Source of the DNA: Bryobacteraceae bacterium
GTDB taxonomy: Bacteria; Acidobacteriota; Terriglobia; Bryobacterales; Bryobacteraceae
Direction of reading: 5' to 3'
Assembly: GCA_017883415.1 (NCBI GenBank)
Contig: JADGNR010000007.1
Coordinates: 1-33,465 of the forward strand
Length of the DNA stretch: 33,465 bases
Shown: positions 6,381-14,455 of the stretch, in pieces
Layout: each line of letters begins with the position of its first letter
How positions within the stretch are numbered: the stretch's first letter is position 1
The notes under the pieces: generated by a model
What the model saw: only the letters and a program-made list of their open reading frames with translations
What the model was told of the DNA's origin: nothing
Databases searched by the model: none
Program-made: the position numbers and the translations under genes

Positions 6381-7874
6381 CCGTTCCGCTCCCGTGAGGC
6401 GGAACATCACCCGCAGCTCTTGTCGCCAGTCTTCCGCCACACCGATTCGCTCCACATCGACCACGGGGGAAAAGTACCCCAGAATCGTCTCCGTGGTGGG
6501 ATGGAATTCGAGCGCCGGCGAAACCAGCAGCAGGCGCGGCGGCTCGGGCCGCAGGAGTATGCCCGGAAAGTACCCGCTGGCGGTGAACTCGCCGCGGTCC
6601 AGGTGCCATTTGACGCGGATCCAGTAATCCAGGGCTTGCAGCGGCAGGTGCAGGTCGGCGGACGCTTTGAGCTCCACCACGGTGAGACGGCCGCTGCGAT
6701 CCACCGCCAGCAGGTCCATCACGCCGCGCTCGCCCGCGGCGAAGGCGGGCACCTGGCCGTAGATGGGATCGGCCAGCAGCGAGGCGTCCAGGGTTTCGAT
6801 CTGGGCGCGCGCCTGGGACTCGAGCCAAGCCTCGGGGTATTGGCGATAGAGCGGATGGGCGCGGTCGGCCGCCCCGGGCGTGCGTGCGCGCCGCAGTTCT
6901 TCCGCGAGGCGCTCGATTTCCGCGCCATGATGCGGAGCAGCCGGGAGGCGCTGACCCAGGCCGAAGAGCAGGCCGCCTTCGGAGATCTCGGCGAATTCCA
7001 GACCGCGCACCCGCAGGCTGGCGCGGCCGTCGTGCTTCACGACGCGCTCCACGCCGGGGAGCGAAGCGATGCGCTGCCAGCCTTCCCCTTGATTGGGTCC
7101 GGGCCGGCGGCAGGGTTCGAGGCGGGTATCGAGGTTGCCGTGGTCCCGCGGGTCGATGCGCTCAACGACGTCCTGCTCGGAATAGGTGAACAACTCGAAA
7201 CGCACGGCCGAAGGATCGAGCGAGAGCAGGCGCAGCGCGGCGCCGCGCTCCCGCCCCGCCGGCGCGTAGAGGGCCAGCCCTTCGATCGCCACCCGGCGCT
7301 TGCTCGCGCGCAGGTAAGAGAGCCAGATCAGCCCGAAAGAGAGCGCGGCCGCCGCATCGCCTTCCGGAGGGCAGGCGAGGGCCGCCCAGCCGTGCTGGCC
7401 ATGATGCAGGAACGCCCGCGGAAACGCCGGCGAGAGGCTGAATTCCAGGTTCGCTTCGGTACTAAGCTCGGCCAGGTCCCATTCGGGAAACTGGCGGCGC
7501 AGAAACAACCGGAAGCGCTCGCGAAACACCAGGCGCCCGCTGCGCCGGCCCAGGTCGGCGCCGCCCGGGCGGGCCAGATCGAGCAGGAAGAGCCGCCCTT
7601 CGCGCCGCGCAAACCGTTCCACGGTAAGTTCCAGCCGCGCCGCCGCCGGCTCCTGGACCGCGGTGACGCGACGCGCCAGGTTGCGCGTCCGGTCCCAGGC
7701 CTCGAGCACCAGGCGCGAGCCGCGCATCGCCAGAGAGAAATTGTCGCCGGTAAGGGGCAGCAGTTCTTCGCCGGGCTCGAGCAGCGCCGGTTGGCGGCAA
7801 CTCCGGAGAAACGCCTCGATCGCGGCGCGGATCTGGTCGGCGCTCCGGCCGAGCGGCCGCTCAACGGATGGCAT
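6372..7874 (-). CDS. PD-(D/E)XK nuclease-like domain protein of unknown function
   Basis: This 500-residue cytosolic protein has no signal or membrane segment. Residues 1-370 form a large Arg/Glu-rich region without a recognised domain. The C-terminal part has a PD-(D/E)XK-like core: GVMDLLAVDRSGRLTVVELK gives Asp387, then Glu401-x-Lys403 after a strand turn, followed by a helix-rich LQALDYWIRVKWHL. This is the active-site layout of restriction-endonuclease-fold nucleases such as the DUF91/NucS type. An ATG at 7874 is used; the same frame is open further upstream but there overlaps the MFS gene out of frame. It follows the MFS gene by 23 bp and has its own possible promoter. DNA cleavage is inferred, not shown. 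Confidence 0.72.
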   Translation of the reverse strand: MPSVERPLGRSADQIRAAIEAFLRSCRQPALLEPGEELLPLTGDNFSLAMRGSRLVLEAWDRTRNLARRVTAVQEPAAARLELTVERFARREGRLFLLDLARPGGADLGRRSGRLVFRERFRLFLRRQFPEWDLAELSTEANLEFSLSPAFPRAFLHHGQHGWAALACPPEGDAAAALSFGLIWLSYLRASKRRVAIEGLALYAPAGRERGAALRLLSLDPSAVRFELFTYSEQDVVERIDPRDHGNLDTRLEPCRRPGPNQGEGWQRIASLPGVERVVKHDGRASLRVRGLEFAEISEGGLLFGLGQRLPAAPHHGAEIERLAEELRRARTPGAADRAHPLYRQYPEAWLESQARAQIETLDASLLADPIYGQVPAFAAGERGVMDLLAVDRSGRLTVVELKASADLHLPLQALDYWIRVKWHLDRGEFTASGYFPGILLRPEPPRLLLVSPALEFHPTTETILGYFSPVVDVERIGVAEDWRQELRVMFRLTGAERPH

Positions 7875-7883
7875 GGAAACCGG

Positions 7884-7889
7884 ATTATA
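7884..7889 (-). promoter_or_regulatory. Consensus -10 box, possible leaderless promoter of the PD-(D/E)XK gene
   Basis: A perfect TATAAT lies on the minus strand, ending 9 nt before the ATG at 7874. No Shine-Dalgarno sequence is present in between, and the -35 region is poor. A -10 box 7-10 nt upstream of an ATG is the usual picture for leaderless transcripts. Confidence 0.4.
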
Positions 7890-7897
7890 GCGCGCGG

Positions 7898-9115
7898 CTA
7901 CTCGCCGAACACCGCGCCCCGCCGCTCGCGGCCGAGGGCCGTGGCCGCCGCCGCCATGGCGAACACCACGGCCGCCGTGGCGGCCATGGCGATGGCATAG
8001 CTGGTATGGCGCGCGAATACCGCTTCGATCTGGTTTACCGGGCTGGCCAGAAGCACGCCGACCTGGTAACCGAACCCTGGCAGGAAACCGCGCACCGCAT
8101 CCGGAGACAGCTCCGAAAGGTGCGCCGGAATCACGCCCCACGCGCCCTGCACCAGGAACTGAATCAGAAATGCGCCGGCGAACAGCAGGGGGAGCGAGGG
8201 CGCGAAAGCCCACAAGGGAATCGCCAGAATCGCGCCCAGAAGAGCGGCAATCATGACGCGGCGCCTGCCCCACCAGTCGGAGAACAGGCCGCACAGCGTG
8301 CCGCCCAGAATGGCGCCGATCATGGAGAACCCGGTGAGCAGCGCGCGCCTGCCGACGCCAAAGCCCCACTGCCGCTCCAGGAATGTGGGATAGAGGTCCT
8401 GCGTCCCGTGCGACGCCAGGTTCATGGCCATCATCAATACGGCCAGGTACAGAAACAGTTTCCAGTTCGACAGAATCGCCCGGCCGAGATGACTCCAGTT
8501 CGCGGAGCGCGTTTTCTTCCAGACTTCCGACTCCTTCACGCGGAACCGCACGAAGAGCGCCAGGATGGCGGGCAGCCCGCCCACAAAGAACATCGGCCGC
8601 CAGCCGAAGCGCGGGAACAGGAAGAAATAACAGACCGCCGCCAGCAGATTCCCGGTGGCATACCCCTGTTGCAGGAAGCCGGAAAGCACGCCGCGCAGGC
8701 GGACCGGCACTTTCTCCATGGCGAGAGAAGCGCCCACGCCCCACTCGCCGCCCATGCCGACGCCAAACAACGCCCGCAGCACCAGGAACGTGGTGAAATT
8801 GGGAGCGAGGCCGGAGAGCACCTCGATCACCGAGTAGAACACCAGATCGAGCATCAGCGGCAGGCGGCGCCCATAGCGGTCGGCCAGCAACCCGAAGATG
8901 AAGGCGCCCAGCGGGCGGAACGCCAGAGTGAGTGTCAGGGTGGCGGCAACCTGGGCGTCGGACTTGTGGAATTCGCGCCCGATGGCGGTCAGGCAAAAGC
9001 TGACCAGGAAAAAATCGAAGGCGTCGAGCGTCCATCCCAGCCAGCCCGCCAGCAACGCGGCGCGGTGGTCGGCAGCTCCCTCGGGGAAGGCGGGCACGAC
9101 TATGGAATTCGACAC
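7898..9115 (-). CDS. MFS transporter, SHS/carboxylate (lactate, sialate) type
   Basis: This 405-residue major-facilitator protein has about 12 membrane segments. It resembles the sialate/lactate H+ symporter (SHS/Jen1) family: GWTLDAFDFFLVSF in TM1 and GLLADRYGRRLPLM after TM2 (motif A). RALFGVGMGGEWGVGASLAME in TM4 is the acid-transporter signature, and GLFSDWWGRRRVM repeats motif A in the second half. It probably imports small monocarboxylates or sugar acids with protons. A GTG start at 9115 is used (VSNSIVVPAF). It lies 27 bp after the TPR gene and 23 bp before the nuclease-like gene, suggesting co-transcription. Exact substrate cannot be read from sequence. Confidence 0.9.
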   Translation of the reverse strand: MSNSIVVPAFPEGAADHRAALLAGWLGWTLDAFDFFLVSFCLTAIGREFHKSDAQVAATLTLTLAFRPLGAFIFGLLADRYGRRLPLMLDLVFYSVIEVLSGLAPNFTTFLVLRALFGVGMGGEWGVGASLAMEKVPVRLRGVLSGFLQQGYATGNLLAAVCYFFLFPRFGWRPMFFVGGLPAILALFVRFRVKESEVWKKTRSANWSHLGRAILSNWKLFLYLAVLMMAMNLASHGTQDLYPTFLERQWGFGVGRRALLTGFSMIGAILGGTLCGLFSDWWGRRRVMIAALLGAILAIPLWAFAPSLPLLFAGAFLIQFLVQGAWGVIPAHLSELSPDAVRGFLPGFGYQVGVLLASPVNQIEAVFARHTSYAIAMAATAAVVFAMAAAATALGRERRGAVFGE

Positions 9116-9142
9116 GTGCCCGTCATCTTATCCCAGGTGCGG

Positions 9143-10129
9143 CTACGGTTGCCGGAAGGCCGCGATATCGACGGTCATGCCCGCGCCATTGCGGCGCGCG
9201 CTGTCCTGCAGGATCGCTTTAGACCTGGCCGCGAGCGCCTTGGCCTCCGTCTTGCGTCCGGTCAGGCGCAGGAAATCGGCGTAATTGTTCAGGACTGCGC
9301 CGTACACCGGGTGCTCGCTCCCCAGGCGTCTCTCGGTCATCGCGATGGCCCGCTGGAAAGTCACATCGGCCTCATGGGGACGGCCCGATTCCGCGTACAC
9401 GATCGCCAGATTGTTCATTGCGCGCAGGATCGTGGGGTGGTCCGCCCCGAGGTTGTCTCCGAGAATGCCGATCGCTCTTTCGATCAACTGCGTTGCCTCC
9501 CCCGCCTTCCGCTGGTACCGCCGCACCGCGCCGAGGTTATTCAGCGTCACGCCGAGGATCGCCGGCGGCGGCCCCGGCCATTTTTCGATGGCCGCCAGGT
9601 CGTCCCGGAGCAGGCGCTCGGCTTCCGTCAGGTCTTTCCTCTTCACCAGCAACTCCGCCAGACAGTTGCGCGCCGCCACCAGGTGAGGGTCGTCCGCCGG
9701 AACCGTGTGGAGGTATGTGGCTATGGATTCGCGGATCATCTCCTCGCCGGCGGCGGGCTCTCCGGTTTGCAGTTTCAGAGCCGCCAGGTTGTTGAGCAGC
9801 AGGGCGTAGTCCGGACAATCTTTCCCACCCCGGGCTTTCACCAGCGAAAGGGCGCGGCGATACTGGTGCTCCGCATCCGCATACCGCCCCAGCTCGTCGT
9901 AAGCCAGCGCCAGCGCGTTCACCGCCTTGATCAGCCGTCCGTCGGCGGCTCCGAATGTCTCCGCCACCCGGACCGCGTCGCGGAAAGAGATCGCCGCTTC
10001 GGCGTAACTGCCCGAACGCGCCTGGGAGTCCCCCTGGTCCATCATGTGTTGCCAGTCGTTACCTTGGGCTCCTGCCGTACCCAGCGCCAGGAACGCCGCC
10101 GCTATAAGACACGCCGCTTTGCATTTCAT
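9143..10129 (-). CDS. Exported TPR-repeat protein
   Basis: This 328-residue protein has a signal peptide (1-21, MKCKAACLIAAAFLALGTAGA). It carries about six TPR units of the kinesin-light-chain/TPR_12 type (for example ALAYDELGRYADAEHQYRRA, LNNLGAVRRYQRKAGEATQL, MNNLAIVYAESGRPHEADVT). It probably works as a periplasmic protein-interaction scaffold. The ATG 10129 is chosen for the signal peptide and the GGAGGG ribosome site. An intrinsic terminator lies only ~17 nt upstream, so expression depends on read-through or attenuation unless a promoter is hidden in the hairpin. It is followed by the MFS gene. Confidence 0.88.
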   Translation of the reverse strand: MKCKAACLIAAAFLALGTAGAQGNDWQHMMDQGDSQARSGSYAEAAISFRDAVRVAETFGAADGRLIKAVNALALAYDELGRYADAEHQYRRALSLVKARGGKDCPDYALLLNNLAALKLQTGEPAAGEEMIRESIATYLHTVPADDPHLVAARNCLAELLVKRKDLTEAERLLRDDLAAIEKWPGPPPAILGVTLNNLGAVRRYQRKAGEATQLIERAIGILGDNLGADHPTILRAMNNLAIVYAESGRPHEADVTFQRAIAMTERRLGSEHPVYGAVLNNYADFLRLTGRKTEAKALAARSKAILQDSARRNGAGMTVDIAAFRQP

Positions 10130-10145
10130 TGGTCCCTCCAAATAG

Positions 10146-10184
10146 AAAAAGGCCGCCGGCGAGGGTAGGGCCCCGCCGGCGGCC
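10146..10184 (-). terminator. Intrinsic terminator (minus strand) in front of the TPR gene
   Basis: The minus-strand transcript has a perfect 11-bp GC-rich stem, GGCCGCCGGCG (10184-10174) pairing with its complement at 10161-10151, and a 12-nt loop. A run of five U (10150-10146) follows directly. It lies 48 nt after the stop of the small gene at 10233 and ends 16 nt before the TPR start codon. Confidence 0.8.
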
Positions 10185-10232
10185 TCCAAGTGCATCGGTC
10201 AGCCGCCCGGAATCAGCAAGTTGTTTGCGACC

Positions 10233-10430
10233 TCAGTGGTCGCCGGTGAATTTGACCTTTCTCTTGATCGTCTCGGCCAGAACGGGCAGCCCGTCCTGGA
10301 TGCTCAATCGCTCGATCTCGCCGTGCCGCAGATCGCGGCAGAAGCGGATGAATTCGCGCCACGCGGCCGGCAGTTCCGCGCGGACGGACGCCACTGGCAG
10401 CGTAATTGGTTGCCGGCCCGCTTCGTTCAT
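10233..10430 (-). CDS. Small hypothetical protein, 65 residues
   Basis: This 65-residue reading frame starts at ATG 10430 (a GTG at 10436 adds two residues). The sequence MNEAGRQPITLPVASVRAEL, then WREFIRFCRDLRHGEIERLS and LPVLAETIKRKVKF, looks like a true compact helical protein with charged and hydrophobic residues in heptad spacing. A clear intrinsic terminator follows it. No signal peptide, no membrane segment, and no recognised family. The ribosome site is weak. In context it could be a small regulator or antitoxin-like protein, but nothing in the sequence proves that. Confidence 0.6.
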   Translation of the reverse strand: MNEAGRQPITLPVASVRAELPAAWREFIRFCRDLRHGEIERLSIQDGLPVLAETIKRKVKFTGDH

Positions 10431-10865
10431 GTGCACCCGTTCATGGATAAGACGCCAATCATGCGCATTTTGTGTATGTGCGCGGCTGAGATATTACACG
10501 GGCGGCCCGTCCTGTCCATTTGGCTACCCATTCCTTACGACACCTCTTAGACGAATGTTCCCGAAAACCGTTAAGCAGGAAGTTTTCGGAAATCGGCGCC
10601 GCTCATTGCCGAACTGTCATAGCACGTGCCGTGCCAGCGTCCCGGTGAGTCCCAGGAAGCCGGTTATTCGCCTGAGAGCTCCCGGATGGCGTCCCGTTCG
10701 TGGGACGGGCCGGACAGCGGTATGACCCGCCGCGCGCGGTCTGATTCAGACTTACTCATCCGATGCAACCGTGGGGCCGGAACCACCGCAACCAACGCGC
10801 AACTTACAACGCTCCGCCGCCTCTTCTGATAAAGTAATAAACCTTACATATGGAATTGCGGAACG
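10431..10865. other. Gene-free stretch
   Basis: No convincing gene was seen on either strand in these 435 bp. Local structures are an inverted repeat CCGAAAAC (10561-10568) / GTTTTCGG (10582-10589) and a short stem CGTCCC/GGGACG at 10690-10707. Neither has a U-run, so they are not terminators. The stretch presumably holds the promoter of the small gene ending at 10233 and sits where the missing 5' part of the desaturase gene would be. Confidence 0.5.
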
Positions 10866-11369
10866 CCTCGGTCCTACCGCGCCAGCTATTTCTGGGACAC
10901 ATTGTTGAGCCTGGCTTTCCTGGCCCTGCAGATCGCGGCCGTGCGCCGGATCGCCCCGCCGGGCGCGAGCTGGCATGAGGCGTTGTGGTTCGCCGTGCTC
11001 CTGCCGTTCGTCCTCTGGAATTACCTGATGGGCTTCGCGATCTACTGCCATCACACCCATCCCGAGGTCCGCTGGTACGACAGCCGGGCGGAGTGGAGCT
11101 TCTATGAAGCTCAGGTATGCTCCACCACCCATACCAGCTTTCCCGGCGGCATGGGCTGGCTGTTTCATAACATCTTCGAGCATACGGCCCATCATGTGGA
11201 CACGGGGATCCCCTTCTATGAGCTCCGCGCCGCCCAGAAAAAACTCGAAGAACTGTGCGGCCGGGACGTTGTGCGGGTCGAGCTGTTTTCGCCGCGCGCG
11301 TTCCTGGCGCAGATGCGGACCTGCCAGCTCTACGATTACAGGAAGCACTGCTGGGCACGGTTCTTTTAG
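10866..11369 (+). pseudogene. C-terminal remnant of a membrane fatty acid desaturase
   Basis: The frame from about 10866 to the TAG at 11369 encodes the last ~165 residues of an omega-6/Delta12-type fatty acid desaturase. It has a membrane hairpin (LSLAFLALQIAAV..., LWFAVLLPFVLWNYLMGFAI), CHHTHPEVRWYD, and the third histidine box HTAHHVDTGIPFYEL. The first two histidine boxes needed to bind the di-iron centre are absent; a TAA at 10830 closes the frame and no match is seen further upstream. The only start is a TTG at 10902 inside the domain. A 5' deletion is the simplest explanation, making the enzyme inactive. Confidence 0.75.
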
Positions 11370-11390
11370 ACGCCCGCGCCAGGCGCGCGC

Positions 11391-13823
11391 CTACTCCCAG
11401 CGCAGCGATTCCAGGGGGTCCACGCGCGTGGCGCGGCGTGCCGGAAGGTAACTGGCGAGAAGCGCCACCAGCAGAAACAGCAGGGCGCCGGCCGCGAAGG
11501 TCGGCAGGTCGGTCACACTCACGCGATACAAAAGGGTGGCGAGCAGCCGGGTCAGCGCGAGCGAAGCGCCGATGCCGATCGCGATTCCCGCCAGCGCCAG
11601 CAGCAGGCCCTGGCGCAGCACCAGGCGCAGGATGTCCGCCCTCTCCGCGCCCAGCGCCATGCGGATGCCCATCTCCTGCGTCCGCTCGGCCACCGAGTAG
11701 GAAATCACTCCGTAGATCCCCACCACGGCCAGCAGCAGGGCGATGGCGGAAAGCGCGCCCAGCAAGGACGCCGTGAACCGCGGCTGCGCGCGGGCGGACT
11801 CGAGCACTTCCTCCATGCTGCGGACCGCGGTGACCGGCTGGTCGCGGTCGAGCGCCAACACGCGCGCGCGCACCGCGGTAATCAGCCGGTGGGGGTCGCC
11901 TTCGGCACGTACCACCAGGTTCATGGCGGGCCACGGAAGCTGCGCGAAGGGAATAAAGATCTCGGGCGCCACGTCCGCGGCCAGGTTCCTGTTGCGCACA
12001 TCGCCCAGCACCCCGGCCACCTCGCTCGGCCGCGCCATTCGGCCGATGAGGATGTGCTTGCCCACCGCGTTCTCTTTCGGCCAGTAGCGCCGCGCCAGCG
12101 TATCGTTCACCAGGATCACCGGGGGAGCGGACGCATCGTCGCGCGCCGTGAACTCGCGGCCGCGCTGGAGCGGGATGCGCAGCGTCTCCGCATACCCCGG
12201 GCCGATGGCCTGAATATTGAACAGCGGCCGCTCCATGAGCGGCACCTGCGGCTGCCCCTCCGGAAGCGCTGGGGAGAAGCGAACCGGGTTTGCCGGAAGG
12301 GCCGAGGACGCCGCCGCGGAGCGCACGCCCGGCAGGGTCCGCACCTGCCGGACCAGTTCGTCGTAGAACGCGATCTGCGCGGCGCGCGCGTAGCGGGCGG
12401 GTGGCAGCGCGATGTTCATGGTGAGCAGGTGCTGCGCATCGAATCCCTCGCTGGCCCCGCGCAATTGCATGAAATTGCGTAACAGCAGCCCGGAGGCGAT
12501 CAGCAGCACCAGCGACAGCGCCGCCTGGGAGACCACCAGCACGTTGCGCAGCGCGTTGCGGCGCCGGCCGGAACTGGCGCCGCGGCCCTCCGCGCGCAGA
12601 ACCGAATTCAGATCCGGCCGCGAAACCTGCCACGCCGGCACCAGCCCGAACAGGATGCCGGCCAGCAACGACACGGCGGCCGTGAACGCCAGCACGTAGC
12701 CGTCGGTGTGAATCTCCATGGCGCGCGGCAGATTTTCCTGGGCCATGGAGGCCAACAGGCGCGTGCCCCACGAGCTGAGGAGCGCTCCCAACGCTCCTCC
12801 GGCGAGCGCGAGCATCAGGCTTTCCGTGAGAAGCTGCCGGACCAGGCCGCCGCGCGTGGCCCCCATGGCCGTGCGCACGGCGATCTCGCGCCTCCGCCCC
12901 AGCGCGCGGGACAACAGCAGGCTGGAGACGTTGGCGCAGGCGATCAGCAGCACCAGCGCAACCGCGCCCGAGAGAATCAGCAGGGCGGGGCGGATACCGG
13001 CAACCATCTCGTCACGCAGGCCGCCGGCGCGTACCGCGATGCCGGGATCGGCGTCGGGCAGCTTGGGATACTCGCTGCGGTAGGGCGTGCCGAGAGCGTC
13101 CATCTCCGCCTGCGCCTGTCCTATGGCGAGCCCGGGTTTCAGGCGGGCGACGGCGTTCAGGAACATCACGCCGCTCTGGATCTGCGCGCGGGTCACCAGG
13201 TTGAACTCGAAGACGCGCGGCGCGAAGATATCCACCGCGGGCCCGAGCAGGCCAAAACGAAAGCCGGCCGGGAGGATGCCGATCACGGTGTAGTCGTTGC
13301 CATCGAGGGTCAATTGCCCGCCGATGGCCGCGGGGTCCGCGGCGAAGCGGCGGCGCCAGAGCGCATCGCCGATCAGCACCACCGGGTCGCCTCCGGCCTT
13401 GTCCTCCGCGGGACGGAACGAGCGGCCGAGCGCCGGCGGCACGCCGAGAATATCGAAGAAATCCCACGAAACGCGCGCCGCCGGAATCTGTTCCGGATCG
13501 CCGCGCCCGGTCAGATTGAAGACTTCGCCGGTGAAGGCGGCCATGCCCGCGAAGGAGGAGGCGTGGTCGTGCACAAACGAGATGCGGGGCCACGAGAGCG
13601 GGCCGCCGCGGCCCCCGTTGGCCTTCTGCTCCGCCGCGATCAGCACCAACCGGTCCGGCTGCCGGTACGGCAATGGCCGCAGCAGCAGGGCATTGGCCAC
13701 GCTGAAAATGGCCGTGTTGGCGCCGATCCCCACGGCCAGCGTGAACACCGCGACCACCGCGAACGCCGGGCTCTTCGCCCACAGGCGAACGGCGTACCGG
13801 GCGTCCTGGGTGAACGTGCTCAT
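11391..13823 (-). CDS. ADOP-type ABC permease (MacB/FtsX-like, duplicated)
   Basis: This 810-residue inner-membrane protein is typical of the acidobacterial duplicated orphan permeases. A first membrane helix (AFAVVAVFTLAVGIGANTAI) leads into a large MacB periplasmic core (about 50-245), followed by an FtsX membrane domain (about 280-400). A second MacB core (about 435-650) and a second FtsX domain (about 685-800) end in RATRVDPLESLRWE. No ATP-binding gene is adjacent, as is usual for this family; it may act with an unlinked MacB-type ATPase in export or envelope mechanotransmission. The ATG overlaps the stop of the upstream nucleotidyltransferase-like gene by 4 bp, so translation is coupled. 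Confidence 0.95.
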   Translation of the reverse strand: MSTFTQDARYAVRLWAKSPAFAVVAVFTLAVGIGANTAIFSVANALLLRPLPYRQPDRLVLIAAEQKANGGRGGPLSWPRISFVHDHASSFAGMAAFTGEVFNLTGRGDPEQIPAARVSWDFFDILGVPPALGRSFRPAEDKAGGDPVVLIGDALWRRRFAADPAAIGGQLTLDGNDYTVIGILPAGFRFGLLGPAVDIFAPRVFEFNLVTRAQIQSGVMFLNAVARLKPGLAIGQAQAEMDALGTPYRSEYPKLPDADPGIAVRAGGLRDEMVAGIRPALLILSGAVALVLLIACANVSSLLLSRALGRRREIAVRTAMGATRGGLVRQLLTESLMLALAGGALGALLSSWGTRLLASMAQENLPRAMEIHTDGYVLAFTAAVSLLAGILFGLVPAWQVSRPDLNSVLRAEGRGASSGRRRNALRNVLVVSQAALSLVLLIASGLLLRNFMQLRGASEGFDAQHLLTMNIALPPARYARAAQIAFYDELVRQVRTLPGVRSAAASSALPANPVRFSPALPEGQPQVPLMERPLFNIQAIGPGYAETLRIPLQRGREFTARDDASAPPVILVNDTLARRYWPKENAVGKHILIGRMARPSEVAGVLGDVRNRNLAADVAPEIFIPFAQLPWPAMNLVVRAEGDPHRLITAVRARVLALDRDQPVTAVRSMEEVLESARAQPRFTASLLGALSAIALLLAVVGIYGVISYSVAERTQEMGIRMALGAERADILRLVLRQGLLLALAGIAIGIGASLALTRLLATLLYRVSVTDLPTFAAGALLFLLVALLASYLPARRATRVDPLESLRWE

Positions 13824-14443
13824 TCCGTCTCTCGAATATGCTGAAGCCGGGATTGGAGGTCGATCGGCAGGGCCTTTTCCACTTCGGGAGTGATTAAGCC
13901 GGCGGCGTCCATGCTGCGAATGTGAACCCGGTCCTTATCGCGGTACGCACTCAGCTTCATCCTCGCCAGATCCACCACCGGAATCACGAATGCTTCCCGG
14001 CCGTGGATGGTTCTCCGTTCGGGATGGATCGGCGGATTGGGTGTTGCCTGATTTGGTCTGACCTTCTCCCCGCTGAAAATCAGGTGCACGGCGTTCTTTG
14101 TGCTATCGGTTTCGCCGTAGAGCAGCATATCGAGCCCGGCCGAGTGACGGAACCGGAATCCATGTTGCGAGGCAATCTCTTTCACTCGCTCCAGATCGGA
14201 CCGCAGAATCATCAGATCCACAGCGCGAGTCAGTGTGGAGTGAGTCGGATCGGCGGCTTCCACGTGGATCAGGACCGCCAGACCGCCGATCAACTCATGC
14301 GGCACATTTTCCGTCATGAGAGGATCGGCGATCTTGTGCAAGACCCCTACCAGGTCGAACAGACGCTCCTCGAACATGAGATTGATCGCCTCCCCTTTCC
14401 GTGCGGTGTCCCGAAGAAACTGCTCGAATGTCAGTATTGGCAT
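13820..14443 (-). CDS. Nucleotidyltransferase-fold protein (AbiEii-like)
   Basis: This 207-residue soluble protein starts at ATG 14443 (a GTG directly before it is possible). Its layout suits the minimal nucleotidyltransferase superfamily (AbiEii/DUF6036 relatives). A helical N-terminus is followed by the GG motif HELIGGLAVLIHV, an ARG-rich TRAVDLMILRSDLERV strand where the catalytic acidic pair normally sits, and a strand-helix end (PVVDLARMKLSAYRDKDR) with the DLxxxKLxAxRxxD pattern common in these proteins. A second metal-binding Asp is not obvious, so activity is uncertain. It lies 12 bp after the CPBP gene and overlaps the ADOP start. Confidence 0.65.
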   Translation of the reverse strand: MPILTFEQFLRDTARKGEAINLMFEERLFDLVGVLHKIADPLMTENVPHELIGGLAVLIHVEAADPTHSTLTRAVDLMILRSDLERVKEIASQHGFRFRHSAGLDMLLYGETDSTKNAVHLIFSGEKVRPNQATPNPPIHPERRTIHGREAFVIPVVDLARMKLSAYRDKDRVHIRSMDAAGLITPEVEKALPIDLQSRLQHIRETE

Positions 14444-14455
14444 CACCGGCGCTCT

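Noticed and set aside
7875-9035. N-terminal extension of the PD-(D/E)XK gene to 887 residues
   Set aside because: The extra part runs out of frame through the MFS gene and is Arg-rich and non-conserved-looking; ATG 7874 with its upstream TATAAT is a better start.
7868-10168. 766-codon plus-strand frame
   Set aside because: Antisense to the MFS and TPR genes; composition is typical of a shadow frame.
10804-12771. 655-codon minus-strand frame running through the ADOP gene end and the desaturase remnant
   Set aside because: It is a shifted-frame shadow of the ADOP permease, whose own frame has all family motifs.
13820-14443. AbiE-type toxin-antitoxin abortive infection system
   Set aside because: No AbiEi-like antitoxin is adjacent; the neighbours are a membrane protease and a permease, and the catalytic acidic residues are not clear.
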